A DNA stretch of 64,000 nucleotides from Streptomyces roseolus. GTDB lineage: Bacteria; Actinomycetota; Actinomycetes; Streptomycetales; Streptomycetaceae. The stretch covers positions 90,982 to 154,981 of the forward strand of contig NZ_BMTV01000022.1 in NCBI RefSeq assembly GCF_014649855.1, read 5' to 3'. The notes beneath the pieces are model-generated. The model searched no databases. It was not told where the DNA came from and saw nothing but the letters and a program-made list of their open reading frames with translations. A program made the position numbers and the translations under genes. Each line of letters opens with the position of its first letter. The first letter of the stretch is position 1. This document shows positions 50,101-58,003 of this stretch, in pieces.

Positions 50101-51158
50101 TCAAGCCGGCCAGCAGCGTTCCCGCCAACGTCGCCTCGGCGCGGCCGAACGTCTGGGTGGACATCTCCGAGATGGACCCGGACATCCTCGACCTGGCCGG
50201 GAACAAGGTCACCGTGATGGCGTCCTTCCTGGGCACGAGCGACGGCACTCCCGTCCTCGGCATCGAGTTCGCCCGGGCCAACCAGGCGATCAGCGACGCG
50301 TCCGCCAACGGCGCGGTCTTCAACACCGTCACCTGGAATAAGTCGTACGCCACATTCACCGTGCCGGAGGGTACGACCCGGATGCGGCCGGTCCTGTCCG
50401 CGCTCGGGCGGGAGACCGACGACATCGTGAAGTTCGACCGCGTCGGGCTCATGCTCGGGGCGCCGGTCGCCGGCGAGACGCCGGCCTGGAGGAACGGCAC
50501 GTCCCGGGCGGAGCATCCCGTCTGGTCGAAGCCGATCATCCAGTACACCGACGACACCGGCACAGGCTTCTCAAGCTGGACCGACCTTCCGGGCCAGAAG
50601 CTGATCCCGCCAGCGTTCCGCTCGGACACGGGCCAGCTCGCCTACGTCGACCATTCGGTGGTGCCGCTCAACGTGCGGAAGTACCGGGTGCAGACGATCT
50701 CCTACGGGCTCCAGGGCGAGGTCTTCGCCTCGGGCTGGGGCCCGGAGAGCAACGAAGTGTCGTTCTCCGCGCTCAACTGGTGGCTGAAGGACTTCCATGA
50801 CCTGTCCACCGCGCTTCGCCTCCGGGTGAAGTACGAGGACGTGGTCGTCACGACCGACAACACCGCGACCGTCTTCCACCCTCTGGGCGAGGACTATCCG
50901 GTGGTCGTGACCGAGGGGTACAAGGCCGACTCGCTCACCATCACGGTCGTCTGCGACCGGCAGGAGGAGGCGGCGCTCTACCGGCTGCTGAGGGCCAAAC
51001 GCACTCTGCTGCTCCAGAGCGACACCGACTACGCCTGGTGGGTGCGCCCGGTCGACGCCCTGACCGTCTCCAGCTTGGCCGTGAGCCAGCAGCGCAGGAC
51101 CACGGACCCCGTGAAGTTCGTGACCTGCAAGTTCGTCCAGGTCAAGCCGGAGGAGTAG
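47106..51158 (+). CDS. Large minor tail/fibre protein (1350 aa)
   Basis: The gene is 2 bp after the tape measure. The N-terminal 200 residues are beta-rich with a distal-tail-like character. The middle (about 300-460) has a carbohydrate-binding-like beta sandwich. Two copies of the repeated fibre domain follow (Y-T-L-N-K-P-A-G-T and Y-T-I-H-K-P-T-G-V; both have P-P-A/T-G-W). The end is fibronectin-like (Q-Y-T-D-D-T-G-T-G-F-S-S-W) with a conserved C-terminus. It is probably the baseplate or receptor-binding hub. Confidence 0.7.
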   Translation: MAQSFQLLPSGDIENDGWELVGSSVTEVWEVIGWLEDDCYVRCPVYRGSATVSFPIDSEDLPAGAIIDSVTVIVRMRTSAGSGPRTVTVNVLSSENMSRYTSRTLQATSAFTTHEVGTYTKDPMGKAWDIHRLNKLRLRIYSLNDLFDAVQISQLYVKVNYHVKPKAVVTAPTGTSVSPSPLVKWNYTQAEGEPQLKADIKLFTSQQVAAVNTFNPETEPPLYKQTQTGSAPQHQIGTTLNNNGYRVYVRVWSEHNAKSTWAYKDFTINAPSPGVPGDDNAGEGGTPGVGVPSAIPDTYTSSAQLRMRDASNLLSVQQADFEIASDPLEWTASGASLARVVSKAFGGGLASMSMTATAAATMSAETTFVEVAPGLPVTCRAQVLAGSSARTARLWADFYDETFTYISSTTAVSLTDSATTWSELVGTGTTPATALYAKLKVEIVTPNLSEVHYVDHAGLMYGTNSAWTDGGHQSHNLLSSYLATADDPESAVEEWEQANSATTVTRTAVTGTGGHGLLCQQMQYVGAASAIAFRATGTVFTSPTSGTNYTLNKPAGTVQNDLLLAFVTSTAGGSIVPPTGWSLVASATVDDDSTYDVSLHVLKRTATSSDPSSWTTGKLATASSRRTAVVVAYSGTAHADDQFIADNIRKDPGGSPVHRTQIVQNTDPNAWRVGAFAASDDLAGATFSANRVAPPGADAPPISFVGASSKWVQHSLTTSYTIHKPTGVQSGDLMIASVVMSGYAPTVTPPAGWTLVKWHSQPFSGSSDGGVHSGDVTMAILKRTAGSSEPHSWTGTHSAAGQPKVTQVVAYRNCDDAANQFIAQNSAGSHNTSKVPTPEVTNSNSAAWRVCMFGATTPFASSWSAGDISERCDSSTSLDNFPDAVLSFSDSNGPISTGTHKRTGQINSISNSQSNVPSGNFFAAIGWIGILKPLSAPPAQPGNETERVDNNNGSSNPWMSTAVYDSNGVIPAGATSLYGLFAGGGNGFAGSMASWIGILKPASSVPANVASARPNVWVDISEMDPDILDLAGNKVTVMASFLGTSDGTPVLGIEFARANQAISDASANGAVFNTVTWNKSYATFTVPEGTTRMRPVLSALGRETDDIVKFDRVGLMLGAPVAGETPAWRNGTSRAEHPVWSKPIIQYTDDTGTGFSSWTDLPGQKLIPPAFRSDTGQLAYVDHSVVPLNVRKYRVQTISYGLQGEVFASGWGPESNEVSFSALNWWLKDFHDLSTALRLRVKYEDVVVTTDNTATVFHPLGEDYPVVVTEGYKADSLTITVVCDRQEEAALYRLLRAKRTLLLQSDTDYAWWVRPVDALTVSSLAVSQQRRTTDPVKFVTCKFVQVKPEE

Positions 51159-51189
51159 GCCGGACCGCACAACTGAATACGGAGTGGCC

Positions 51190-52320
51190 ATGCCGACGCA
51201 GTCGGATAGGTTCTACCGCGAGATTCGCGGCTCTCACACGATCGTTTCGTGGATCGACGTGATCGGCCCGGACCAGGAGCTTATCCGGCTGCCGGCGACG
51301 GACGGCCAGGTGGACGTCGACAGGTCGGCGGCAGTGCGGCGGAAGCTGTCCTGCCAGTGCATCGACCCCCTCGGCCTGCTCACCCCCCGCGACGAGGGGG
51401 AGCTGCTGACGCCTTACGGGACAGAGCTCCGCGCCTACCGGGGGATCGAGTACTCCGACGGGACCCAGGAGGTCTGCAAGCTCGGTACGTTCCGGCTGTC
51501 GAAGTCGTCGATCTCCGACAGCAACACCGGCTCGCCGGTGATCCAGCTCGAAGCGTACGACCGGGCGCGCACGGTGCAGCGGGACAAGTTCAAGGTCCCG
51601 TACACCATCGCCTCCGGCACCAACGCCATGACCGCGCTGAAGGACATCATCAAGATGACCTTCCCCGCGATCCAGTACGACACCATCACCTCGACGGTGA
51701 CGACCACCGCTCCCCTGCTGTTCGACGCCGGCAGCGACCCGTGGGAGGCCGTCTACCAGCTCGCCCGGTCCATGGGGTGCGAGGTCTACTTCGACGTCGA
51801 GGGCCGCCTGGCCGTCCTGCCTCCGAGCGACCTCAACGCCCTTCCCTCGCCCGACTTCACGTACGTGGAGGGCCAGGGCAACGTGATGGTCGATCTCAGC
51901 AAGGAGTTCAACGACGAGAACGCCTTCAACGGCGTCATCGTCACCGGGGAGTCGATCGGCGACCAGCTCCCGCCGGTGCGCGGAGAGATCTGGGACGACA
52001 ACCCCACCTCCCCGACCTACCGGCTGGGCCCGTACGGCGAGGTGCCGGTGTTCATCACCGACAACCTCGCCAAGACGGAAGAGCAGTGCAAGGCGATAGC
52101 GAGGGCCCAGCTCAACCTGATTCTCGGCGCCGCTTCCCGGATCGCCATCACCGGCATCGTCAATCCCTCGTACGAGTGCGGCGACATCGTCCGGGTCAAG
52201 CGGGCCAAGTCGAAGATCGACGGCCTCTACTCCGTCGAAGCATTCAGCATTCCGTTGAGGGCGGGCACGCAGGCCCTGACACTGAGGGAGCAGAGGCCGA
52301 CGAATGTCAACCCCAACTAA
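51190..52320 (+). CDS. DUF5047-like minor tail protein
   Basis: This 376-aa protein has the ATG at 51190 behind CAACTGAATACGGAG. It has D-G-Q-V-D-V-D-R-S-A-A-V-R-R, L-L-T-P-Y-G-T-E-L, G-T-F-R-L-S-K-S-S and W-E-A-V-Y-Q-L-A-R-S-M-G. This is the DUF5047 layout of actinophage tail-tip proteins resembling gp27-like hub domains. It precedes the His-rich spike protein. Confidence 0.7.
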   Translation: MPTQSDRFYREIRGSHTIVSWIDVIGPDQELIRLPATDGQVDVDRSAAVRRKLSCQCIDPLGLLTPRDEGELLTPYGTELRAYRGIEYSDGTQEVCKLGTFRLSKSSISDSNTGSPVIQLEAYDRARTVQRDKFKVPYTIASGTNAMTALKDIIKMTFPAIQYDTITSTVTTTAPLLFDAGSDPWEAVYQLARSMGCEVYFDVEGRLAVLPPSDLNALPSPDFTYVEGQGNVMVDLSKEFNDENAFNGVIVTGESIGDQLPPVRGEIWDDNPTSPTYRLGPYGEVPVFITDNLAKTEEQCKAIARAQLNLILGAASRIAITGIVNPSYECGDIVRVKRAKSKIDGLYSVEAFSIPLRAGTQALTLREQRPTNVNPN

Positions 52321-53200
52321 CCAGCCCCTCATTGCCCCCTCGCTGGCCGAGACGCAGGCGATCAACAACGCCGACCTCGACGGCGCGATCCGGGACCTGG
52401 TCGCGGTGATGCAGTCGCAAGGCGTCAAGGGCTTCAACCCCAACGCCTCGGTGCACGTCAAGGGCGTCATCACGGCGGTGAACCACGCCGGCCTCCCTCC
52501 CACCGTGACGATCCAGATCCAGGGCGAGACGTCCGTGGAGATCTCGGGCGTCCGGATCATGAACAACTACACCCCGGTCGTCGGCCAGACGGTCGACATC
52601 CGCAAGCAGGGTCCGGACATCGTCATCACTGGCCACACCGCCGACGCCAGCGGGACGGCCCTCGGGCAGACCGGCAGCGGCTGGATCAAGGCGACACTCT
52701 CCAACGGATCCCACAACGGCAACAGCAACGGCGACGTCTACTACCGCCTGATCCTCGACCACGGCTCCTGGAAGATGCAGTGGCGCGGCGGCTGGGACCC
52801 GAACGGCTCGTCCACCATGATCGACACCGCGGAGGCCCTGGCCACCGAGTACCGCCCGAAGTCGCACCGCTCGGTCATCGCTGCCCGTCAGGTCAGCACC
52901 GCCACGTCCGTCGTCCTCGACTTCCGCACCGACGGCCGGGTGCTCCTCACCGGGCACACCTACTCGACCTCCACCTCCACGGTCAGCGGCGACGTCGGCT
53001 TCACGAGCATCAGCGGCTTCACGTCGGTGGGCGGCACGCACAACCACCTCGGCGACTCCGGCGGCGTAACCAGCTCCGACGGCGGCCATGACCACAGCTT
53101 CGGCGCCAGCCACGACCACGGCTTCTCCGGCGGCGCCCACTCGCACACCGCGACCGCGCCGGACTGGGTGTCCTTGAACGGAGTGGAGTACTTCCTGTGA
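52304..53200 (+). CDS. Tail spike protein with OB-like and His-rich tip domains (298 aa)
   Basis: The N-terminal helix is followed by an OB-fold-like region (V-K-G-V-I-T-A-V, P-P-T-V-T-I-Q-I-Q-G). A beta domain follows, then a C-terminal His-rich tip (G-G-H-D-H-S-F-G-A-S-H-D-H and G-A-H-S-H-T). Repeated H-x-H motifs bind metal in membrane-piercing spikes of other phages. It overlaps both neighbours. The piercing role is inferred. Confidence 0.65.
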   Translation: MSTPTNQPLIAPSLAETQAINNADLDGAIRDLVAVMQSQGVKGFNPNASVHVKGVITAVNHAGLPPTVTIQIQGETSVEISGVRIMNNYTPVVGQTVDIRKQGPDIVITGHTADASGTALGQTGSGWIKATLSNGSHNGNSNGDVYYRLILDHGSWKMQWRGGWDPNGSSTMIDTAEALATEYRPKSHRSVIAARQVSTATSVVLDFRTDGRVLLTGHTYSTSTSTVSGDVGFTSISGFTSVGGTHNHLGDSGGVTSSDGGHDHSFGASHDHGFSGGAHSHTATAPDWVSLNGVEYFL

Positions 53201-53421
53201 TTCCTGAGGGGCAGCCGGCCACCGTCGAGACCCGTCTCGCTGTGCTCGAAGTAAAGCTGGATCAGCTATTGGAGCTGAACAAGAGCCGGGGCGAAGACCA
53301 CGAGAACCGCATCCGAAAATTGGAGGAGCGGAAATTCCCGCTCCCCACCATAGCCGTACTGGTGGCATCGCTTTCTCTAATAGCGACCGTCGTCATGTAC
53401 GTAGTGAACCTCAAAAACTGA
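53197..53421 (+). CDS. XhlA/holin-accessory-like membrane protein (74 aa)
   Basis: The GTG overlaps the preceding TGA. It begins with a coiled coil (R-L-A-V-L-E-V-K-L-D-Q-L-L-E), followed by H-E-N-R-I-R-K-L-E-E-R and a C-terminal transmembrane helix (TIAVLVASLSLIATVVMYVV). This is the layout of XhlA-type proteins that assist holins. It precedes the first lysin. Confidence 0.65.
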   Translation: MIPEGQPATVETRLAVLEVKLDQLLELNKSRGEDHENRIRKLEERKFPLPTIAVLVASLSLIATVVMYVVNLKN

Positions 53422-53439
53422 ATAATGAGGTAAGAAGAA

Positions 53440-54888
53440 ATGTCCAAGGGACGACATGCACGCCCCACTCAGCCGAACTCCGCTAAGCGAATAGCTCTCG
53501 GCGCCACCGCGCTCCTGTCCGGTGGATCCGTCGTCCCCATTGCTCTCGCCGGATCCGCGAACGCGGCGACCGCATCCGAATGGGAGACCACCGCTCAGTG
53601 TGAGTCCTCGGGCAACTGGTCCATCAACACCGGCAACGGATACTACGGCGGGGTGCAGTTCGCCCAGTCGACGTGGGAAGCGTACGGCGGTCTCGCCTTC
53701 GCTCCGCGCGCCGACCTCGCCACCAAGACCCAGCAGATCACCGTCGCCGAGCGCGTCCTGTGGAAGGGGCACGGGAACCTCAAGCCGCAGGGCAAGGGCG
53801 CCTGGCCCGTCTGCGGCGTCGGCCTCTCCAGCACCCCCTACGACGCCCCGGCGCCGGCCCCCACGCCGACTCCGACCCCAACGCCGAAGCCGACGCCGCC
53901 CCCGGTGGACGACAGCGACGGTGACGACGGGGTGTACGTCGTCAAGGCCGGCGACTACCTCGCCAAGATCGCCAGCACCCTCAAGATCGACGGCGGCTGG
54001 CAGAAGCTCTACGAGATCAACAAGGACGTCATCGGCCCCAACCCCCACCTGATCAAGGTCGGGATGAAGCTGACCCTGCCCGGCCACGAGGCCCCGGCGA
54101 CCGACCCCTACAAGGACGGCCTGCCGAAGGCCGGCGAGAAGACGCCGTCCGCGAAGGCCCTCCAGGCCGAGCTCCAGCGCGTGGGCTTCATGGCGAAGAC
54201 CGTCGAGCGCGCCGACACCTACGGGCCCAAGACGCAGGAAGCCGTCGGCCGCTTCCACGAGGAGCACCCCGAGTACCGCACCGTCGAGGACAAGCCGGAC
54301 GTGCAGATCGGCCCCAAGGGCTGGGCTCACCTCCGCGACATGACCTCGGACGCGGTGAAGTACCCGAAGCCGGTGCCCGACGCCGACGCCACCCCGGCAC
54401 CGAAGCCGACGCCCGCACCGTCGCCGAAGCCGACCCCGGCACCGACAACTCCGGCGCCGTCGGGCAACTATTTCCTCCCGGTCAACGGTTCGATCGGTGA
54501 CAGCCTGATCATCGGCGCTGGCGGCTCGATGAGCCGGTCGGCCGGCGGCCACTCAGGCCTGGACATCAGCGCCCCGTCCGGCACGCCAGTCCGGGCGGCT
54601 ACCGCCGGCACGGTGGTCGCCATCAACGCGGCCGGCTCCGCCTACGGCAACCACGTGATCCTGTCGCACTCCGGCGGGATCTACACCCTGTACGCCCACC
54701 TGAGCGGCTACACCGTCGCGAAGGGGCAGACGGTCGCCGCAGGCGAGCGGATCGGCTACGTCGGCTCGACCGGCAACAGCTCGGGCCCACACCTGCACTT
54801 CGAGGTGCGAACGGATCCGACGGCGTTCTCCGCCAGCGTCTTCTTGGATCCGACCAGGTGGCTGCGTAGCCACGGGGTCACCGTCTGA
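53440..54888 (+). CDS. Secreted multidomain lysin: Rpf-like transglycosylase, LysM, PG-binding, M23
   Basis: This 482-aa protein starts behind ACTGAATAATGAGG. Residues 1-42 are a Sec signal peptide ending A-G-S-A-N-A. Residues about 44-130 form an Rpf/transglycosylase domain (Q-C-E-S-S-G-N-W with the catalytic Glu55, G-G-V-Q-F). LysM spans about 165-216 and a peptidoglycan-binding helix bundle about 225-300. Residues about 345-470 are an M23 endopeptidase (G-G-H-S-G-L-D and H-L-H-F-E-V). A signal peptide on a phage lysin is unusual. The gene looks derived from host Rpf genes. Confidence 0.8.
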   Translation: MSKGRHARPTQPNSAKRIALGATALLSGGSVVPIALAGSANAATASEWETTAQCESSGNWSINTGNGYYGGVQFAQSTWEAYGGLAFAPRADLATKTQQITVAERVLWKGHGNLKPQGKGAWPVCGVGLSSTPYDAPAPAPTPTPTPTPKPTPPPVDDSDGDDGVYVVKAGDYLAKIASTLKIDGGWQKLYEINKDVIGPNPHLIKVGMKLTLPGHEAPATDPYKDGLPKAGEKTPSAKALQAELQRVGFMAKTVERADTYGPKTQEAVGRFHEEHPEYRTVEDKPDVQIGPKGWAHLRDMTSDAVKYPKPVPDADATPAPKPTPAPSPKPTPAPTTPAPSGNYFLPVNGSIGDSLIIGAGGSMSRSAGGHSGLDISAPSGTPVRAATAGTVVAINAAGSAYGNHVILSHSGGIYTLYAHLSGYTVAKGQTVAAGERIGYVGSTGNSSGPHLHFEVRTDPTAFSASVFLDPTRWLRSHGVTV

Positions 54889-55214
54889 CGTCCAGCCGAC
54901 GTGTTGGGTCGTGTTTGATCCGGCCAGTTTGGGGGCGCCCGAGCTTCAGCGAGGGCGTCCTCACGCGCGCGTCCTGTGGTTGAGCTTCAACCTCAACCCT
55001 CTTCAGCCCCAGGTACGTCGTACCTGCCACCCCGGCTCCCTTGCGGTCGCCGAGGCGGGCGGACCAGGCCACATGCACGAGCGGTTCGCGGCCGACGGCG
55101 GGCTACTGCTGGGCGGGACAAGCCCGAGGGTACCGCGATCTTCAGGGCGGTCAAGGAAGTTGATCAAACTAAATCGAACACTTCCGAATGTACAACTGAA
55201 CATGGAGAGGATCG
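54889..55214. other. 326-bp gap between lysin and DivIVA-like gene
   Basis: No frame has a convincing start and composition. Inverted repeats AGGTAC/GTACCT (near 55010) and GGTTGAG/CAACC (near 54975) are present. The last 22 bp hold the start-associated element before 55215. It may contain a promoter for the endolysin block. Confidence 0.4.
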
Positions 55215-55733
55215 ATGCTCACACCCGCTGACATCGACAAGAAGGAGTTCGGCACCACCCGGATCAAGGAAGGCTACGACCAGCTTGAGGTCGACAACTT
55301 CCTCGACGCCGTGGCCGCCGACTACCGCTCGGCGCTCGCCCGCGTCGCCGAGCTGGAGGCGAGCGTCGTCCGGCTCCGGTCCGACCTGGCCACCGCTCAG
55401 CGCGCCTCCACCGACGCCGTCACCAGCGTCATACCGGTCCCCCCGGCCGCCAGTGCCGAGCGCATCCTGGCCGCCGCCCAGCGCACCGCCGACCAGGTCG
55501 AGGCCGAAGCCAACACGGAGGCCGGCAGGCTCCGGGCCGCCGCCCGCGCCGACGCCGAAAGCATCAAGCAGACGGCCGAGGCCGAGCGCCAGACGATCCT
55601 CAACCGGCTGGAGTCCGAGCGCGCCGAGCTGGCCGAGAAGATCGAAATGCTCAAGGCCCGCCGTGCGAACTACCGAGCCTGGCTCCGAGCCGCCCTCTCC
55701 AACATCGACGAGGAGGAGGCGAACGATGCCTAA
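55215..55733 (+). CDS. DivIVA/Wag31-like protein (172 aa)
   Basis: The start follows CAACTGAACATGGAG. The first 40 residues read L-T-P-A-D-I-D-K-K-E-F-G-T-T-R, E-G-Y-D-Q-L-E-V-D-N-F-L-D, a clear DivIVA N-terminal domain. The rest is a coiled coil (AAQRTADQVEAEANTEAGRL). Host DivIVA marks hyphal tips and recruits wall synthesis in Streptomyces. A phage copy among lysis genes could direct or disturb polar growth. Mixed oligomers with host DivIVA are plausible but unproven. Confidence 0.75.
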   Translation: MLTPADIDKKEFGTTRIKEGYDQLEVDNFLDAVAADYRSALARVAELEASVVRLRSDLATAQRASTDAVTSVIPVPPAASAERILAAAQRTADQVEAEANTEAGRLRAAARADAESIKQTAEAERQTILNRLESERAELAEKIEMLKARRANYRAWLRAALSNIDEEEANDA

Positions 55734-55941
55734 GCCCAAGAAGGCCGCCACGGCGGCGGTGATCGCGGACGGTTACACCGCCGACGAAGCCATCGAGATC
55801 GCCGAGGCTCTCCAGCAGGAGGAACCCCCGGTCGTCGACCACCGCCTGAGGGAGACCGGCAACGGCCCGACCGTCAGCTACGAGGAAGGGCTGCTCCGAG
55901 AGATCTACGGGGAGCCCGACGCCGAGGGGGTGTACCGGTGA
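55726..55941 (+). CDS. Small acidic protein (71 aa)
   Basis: The ATG overlaps the end of the DivIVA-like gene. A basic start (MPKPKKAATAAVIADGYTAD) is followed by an acidic helical region. It overlaps the endolysin start by 4 bp. The function is unknown; it may be coupled to lysis-gene translation. Confidence 0.55.
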   Translation: MPKPKKAATAAVIADGYTADEAIEIAEALQQEEPPVVDHRLRETGNGPTVSYEEGLLREIYGEPDAEGVYR

Positions 55942-57314
55942 GCCTCGAAGCGATGATCGCGAAGGTCGAGTCCCGGCTCGGCACCACCGGCCGGCCCAAC
56001 ATCGCCACCCGTTGGTACGCGGCCCGCAACGGCCCCTACTTCGCCAACGCCGCCTGGTGCAACATGTTCCTCACCTGGGCGGCACACGAGTCCGGCAACT
56101 ACAGCCAGGTCTGCTTCGGCAAGGACTTCGCCTACACCGTCTGGCACGCGCAGGAGTTCCAGAACAACGGCCAGTGGCACACCGACACCGCCGGCATACG
56201 TCGAGGCGACATCGTCTTCTTCGACTGGCAGGGCTCGAACAGCATCGCCCACATCGACCACGTCGGAATCGTCACCGGGGTCAACGGCCGCGACATCCTC
56301 ACGATCGAGGGCAACACCGATGACCGCGTCGCCCGGCGCGTCCGGCACGCCGACGACATCGCCGGCTACGGCCGCCCGGCCTACCCGGCGGAGCCCGGCG
56401 CCAACACCTACACCGCCAAGGCTGGCGACACCCTGTCCCGAATCGGGAAGGCCATCGGAGTCCGCTGGCAGGACATCGCCGCCCTCAACGGCATCCTGTC
56501 CCCCTACACCATCGACGTCGGCCAGGTGCTCCTGCTCCCCAGCCGGGCACCGGCACCGACGACGCCACCGGCACCGGCACCGGCACCTCCCCCGCCGCCG
56601 GCACCCGTCGGCGCCGAGGTCAGCCTGGCGAACCTGGAGTTCGGCGACCGCACCGACGACGTCAAGGACTTCCAGGCCGCCCTGAAGGCGAAGGGCTTCG
56701 ACCCGGGCCCGGTCGACGGCGTCTTCGGGGACCGGACGAAGGCCGCCTGCGCCGACTTCCAGCGGGCACAGGGCTGGTCCGGGGACGGCGCTGACGGTCT
56801 CCCGGGGCCCCAGACCATCGAGCACCTGGGCCTGCGCCTGGCGGGCGGCACCACGCCCCCGCCGGCGCCGGGTGAGCCGGCGCATGACTACCGGCGCGTG
56901 ACGTACGGCGGGAAGCGGGTCAACGCCCGCACGAAGGTGATGCTGGAGGCCGCCGCCGCCGACTTCGGGCGGGCCTTCACCCTCACCCAGGGCTCGTACA
57001 ACGCCGGCGGTGTCGCCGCCAGCGCCGGCACCCACGACGGTGGCGGCGTCGTCGACATCTCTGTCTCTGGCTGGTCCCGCGCCCGCATGGACAGTGCCGT
57101 GCAGGCCCTGCGCCGAGCTGGCCTGGTCGCCTGGCTGCGCGTGCCGCCGGCCTTCGACTACCACATCCACGCCGTGGCGATCGGCGACCGGGAGATGTCC
57201 CCGGCCGCGAAGAGCCAGATCCAGCAGTGGCGGGAAGACCGCGACGGCCTGGCCCGGCGTGGCCCCGACCCTGCGCCGGACCCCTACCCGGCGTGGACCC
57301 AGCAGTACCGGTAA
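55938..57314 (+). CDS. Endolysin: CHAP, LysM, PG-binding and M15-like domains (458 aa)
   Basis: Residues 1-145 form a CHAP amidase/endopeptidase domain with Cys41 (A-A-W-C-N-M-F) and His105/His108 (H-I-D-H-V-G). LysM spans 156-201. A Pro-rich linker follows, then a peptidoglycan-binding domain at about 229-300 (F-Q-A-A-L-K-A-K-G-F). Residues about 318-430 are M15-like (G-T-H-D-G-G-G-V-V-D and Y-H-I-H-A-V). No signal peptide is seen, so it would need the holin. The M15-like part matches the tape measure C-terminal domain. Confidence 0.8.
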   Translation: MSLEAMIAKVESRLGTTGRPNIATRWYAARNGPYFANAAWCNMFLTWAAHESGNYSQVCFGKDFAYTVWHAQEFQNNGQWHTDTAGIRRGDIVFFDWQGSNSIAHIDHVGIVTGVNGRDILTIEGNTDDRVARRVRHADDIAGYGRPAYPAEPGANTYTAKAGDTLSRIGKAIGVRWQDIAALNGILSPYTIDVGQVLLLPSRAPAPTTPPAPAPAPPPPPAPVGAEVSLANLEFGDRTDDVKDFQAALKAKGFDPGPVDGVFGDRTKAACADFQRAQGWSGDGADGLPGPQTIEHLGLRLAGGTTPPPAPGEPAHDYRRVTYGGKRVNARTKVMLEAAAADFGRAFTLTQGSYNAGGVAASAGTHDGGGVVDISVSGWSRARMDSAVQALRRAGLVAWLRVPPAFDYHIHAVAIGDREMSPAAKSQIQQWREDRDGLARRGPDPAPDPYPAWTQQYR

Positions 57315-57332
57315 GAGAAAGGATCACCCACC

Positions 57333-57551
57333 ATGAAGGACTCCACCCGGCGTACCGTGCGCACGGTCTTCCAGACCGTCGTGTCCGTCGCCGCAGGTAT
57401 GCCGCTCCTCCTGGACGCCTCGGGCATCCCGGAGGCGGCCCCCGGCGTCGGCGTCGTCCTCGCCGTCGCCGCCGCCGTCACGCGCCTGATGGCGCTGCCG
57501 CTCGTGGACAACCTGCTCCCGTCCTTCCTGAAGAAGGACGCCGCCGCCTAG
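57333..57551 (+). CDS. Holin
   Basis: This 72-aa protein has a basic start (MKDSTRRTVRTVFQ) and two hydrophobic stretches (VVSVAAGMPLLL and VGVVLAVAAAVTRLMALPLV), ending in a Lys/Asp tail. Its size, topology and position right after the endolysin fit a class II-like holin. AGAAAGGATC precedes the ATG. Confidence 0.7.
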   Translation: MKDSTRRTVRTVFQTVVSVAAGMPLLLDASGIPEAAPGVGVVLAVAAAVTRLMALPLVDNLLPSFLKKDAAA

Positions 57552-57597
57552 CTAGGAGGTGATCCGGTCTCGTGCCGGGTCGCGCCCGGCGAACTGC

Positions 57598-57635
57598 GCC
57601 CCCCTCTGCCAACTCGGCGGAGGGGGGCCTTTTTT
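57598..57635 (+). terminator. Intrinsic terminator of the late operon
   Basis: GCCCCCCTCTGCC pairs with GGCGGAGGGGGGC around a 5-nt loop and is followed by six T residues. It lies 47 bp after the holin stop. A near copy is at 59061. Confidence 0.85.
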
Positions 57636-57712
57636 CGTCGCGGCCCAGCCCGCGCACCACGGGGCAAGCGTGCGAGCTGGGCCTCGCCGAGAGTACCGAC
57701 TCAGTCCTATGG

Positions 57713-57817
57713 TCAGTACAGGGTGGGCGGCTTGCGGATCTGCCGCATGTTGGCCAGGACCGATCGCGCCCTCCCCAAAGCCAGCCTTCTGCACACCGCT
57801 TGAAGCAGCACCTCCAT
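57713..57817 (-). pseudogene. Remnant of a gene like the 70-aa membrane protein at 59123
   Basis: The minus-strand frame ends N-M-R-Q-I-R-K-P-P-T-L-Y-stop. This matches N-M-W-Q-I-R-R-K-P-P-T-M-Y-stop of the gene ending at 59123. The upstream 22 residues do not look like the intact gene, and an in-frame TGA blocks further extension. Together with the neighbouring terminator it forms one copy of a direct repeat. Confidence 0.5.
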
Positions 57818-58003
57818 CTGGTCCGCAAGGTGATCCGGAAGAAGCAGCCCCGGAGCTATGGATCAGGGCAGGGGTAGACTCCGTGCTCGCCCCGCGAACT
57901 CGGCGCATCTCAGGGCCACTTGTGGGAACAGGGGGATAATCGTGAGCCAAACGTTCGAGCCGAGGGCTGCACATCGCAGGCCCGATGGAGATGGAGGTCT
58001 TGG

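Noticed and set aside
54889..55214. ORFs on both strands between lysin and DivIVA-like gene
   Set aside because: They have no ribosome-binding sites, and their Arg/Pro/Ser-rich composition is typical of shadow frames.
57552..58003. Leftward ORFs of 116-176 residues over the terminator region
   Set aside because: They cross a strong terminator and lack coding quality; only the short gene-tail remnant is supported by similarity.
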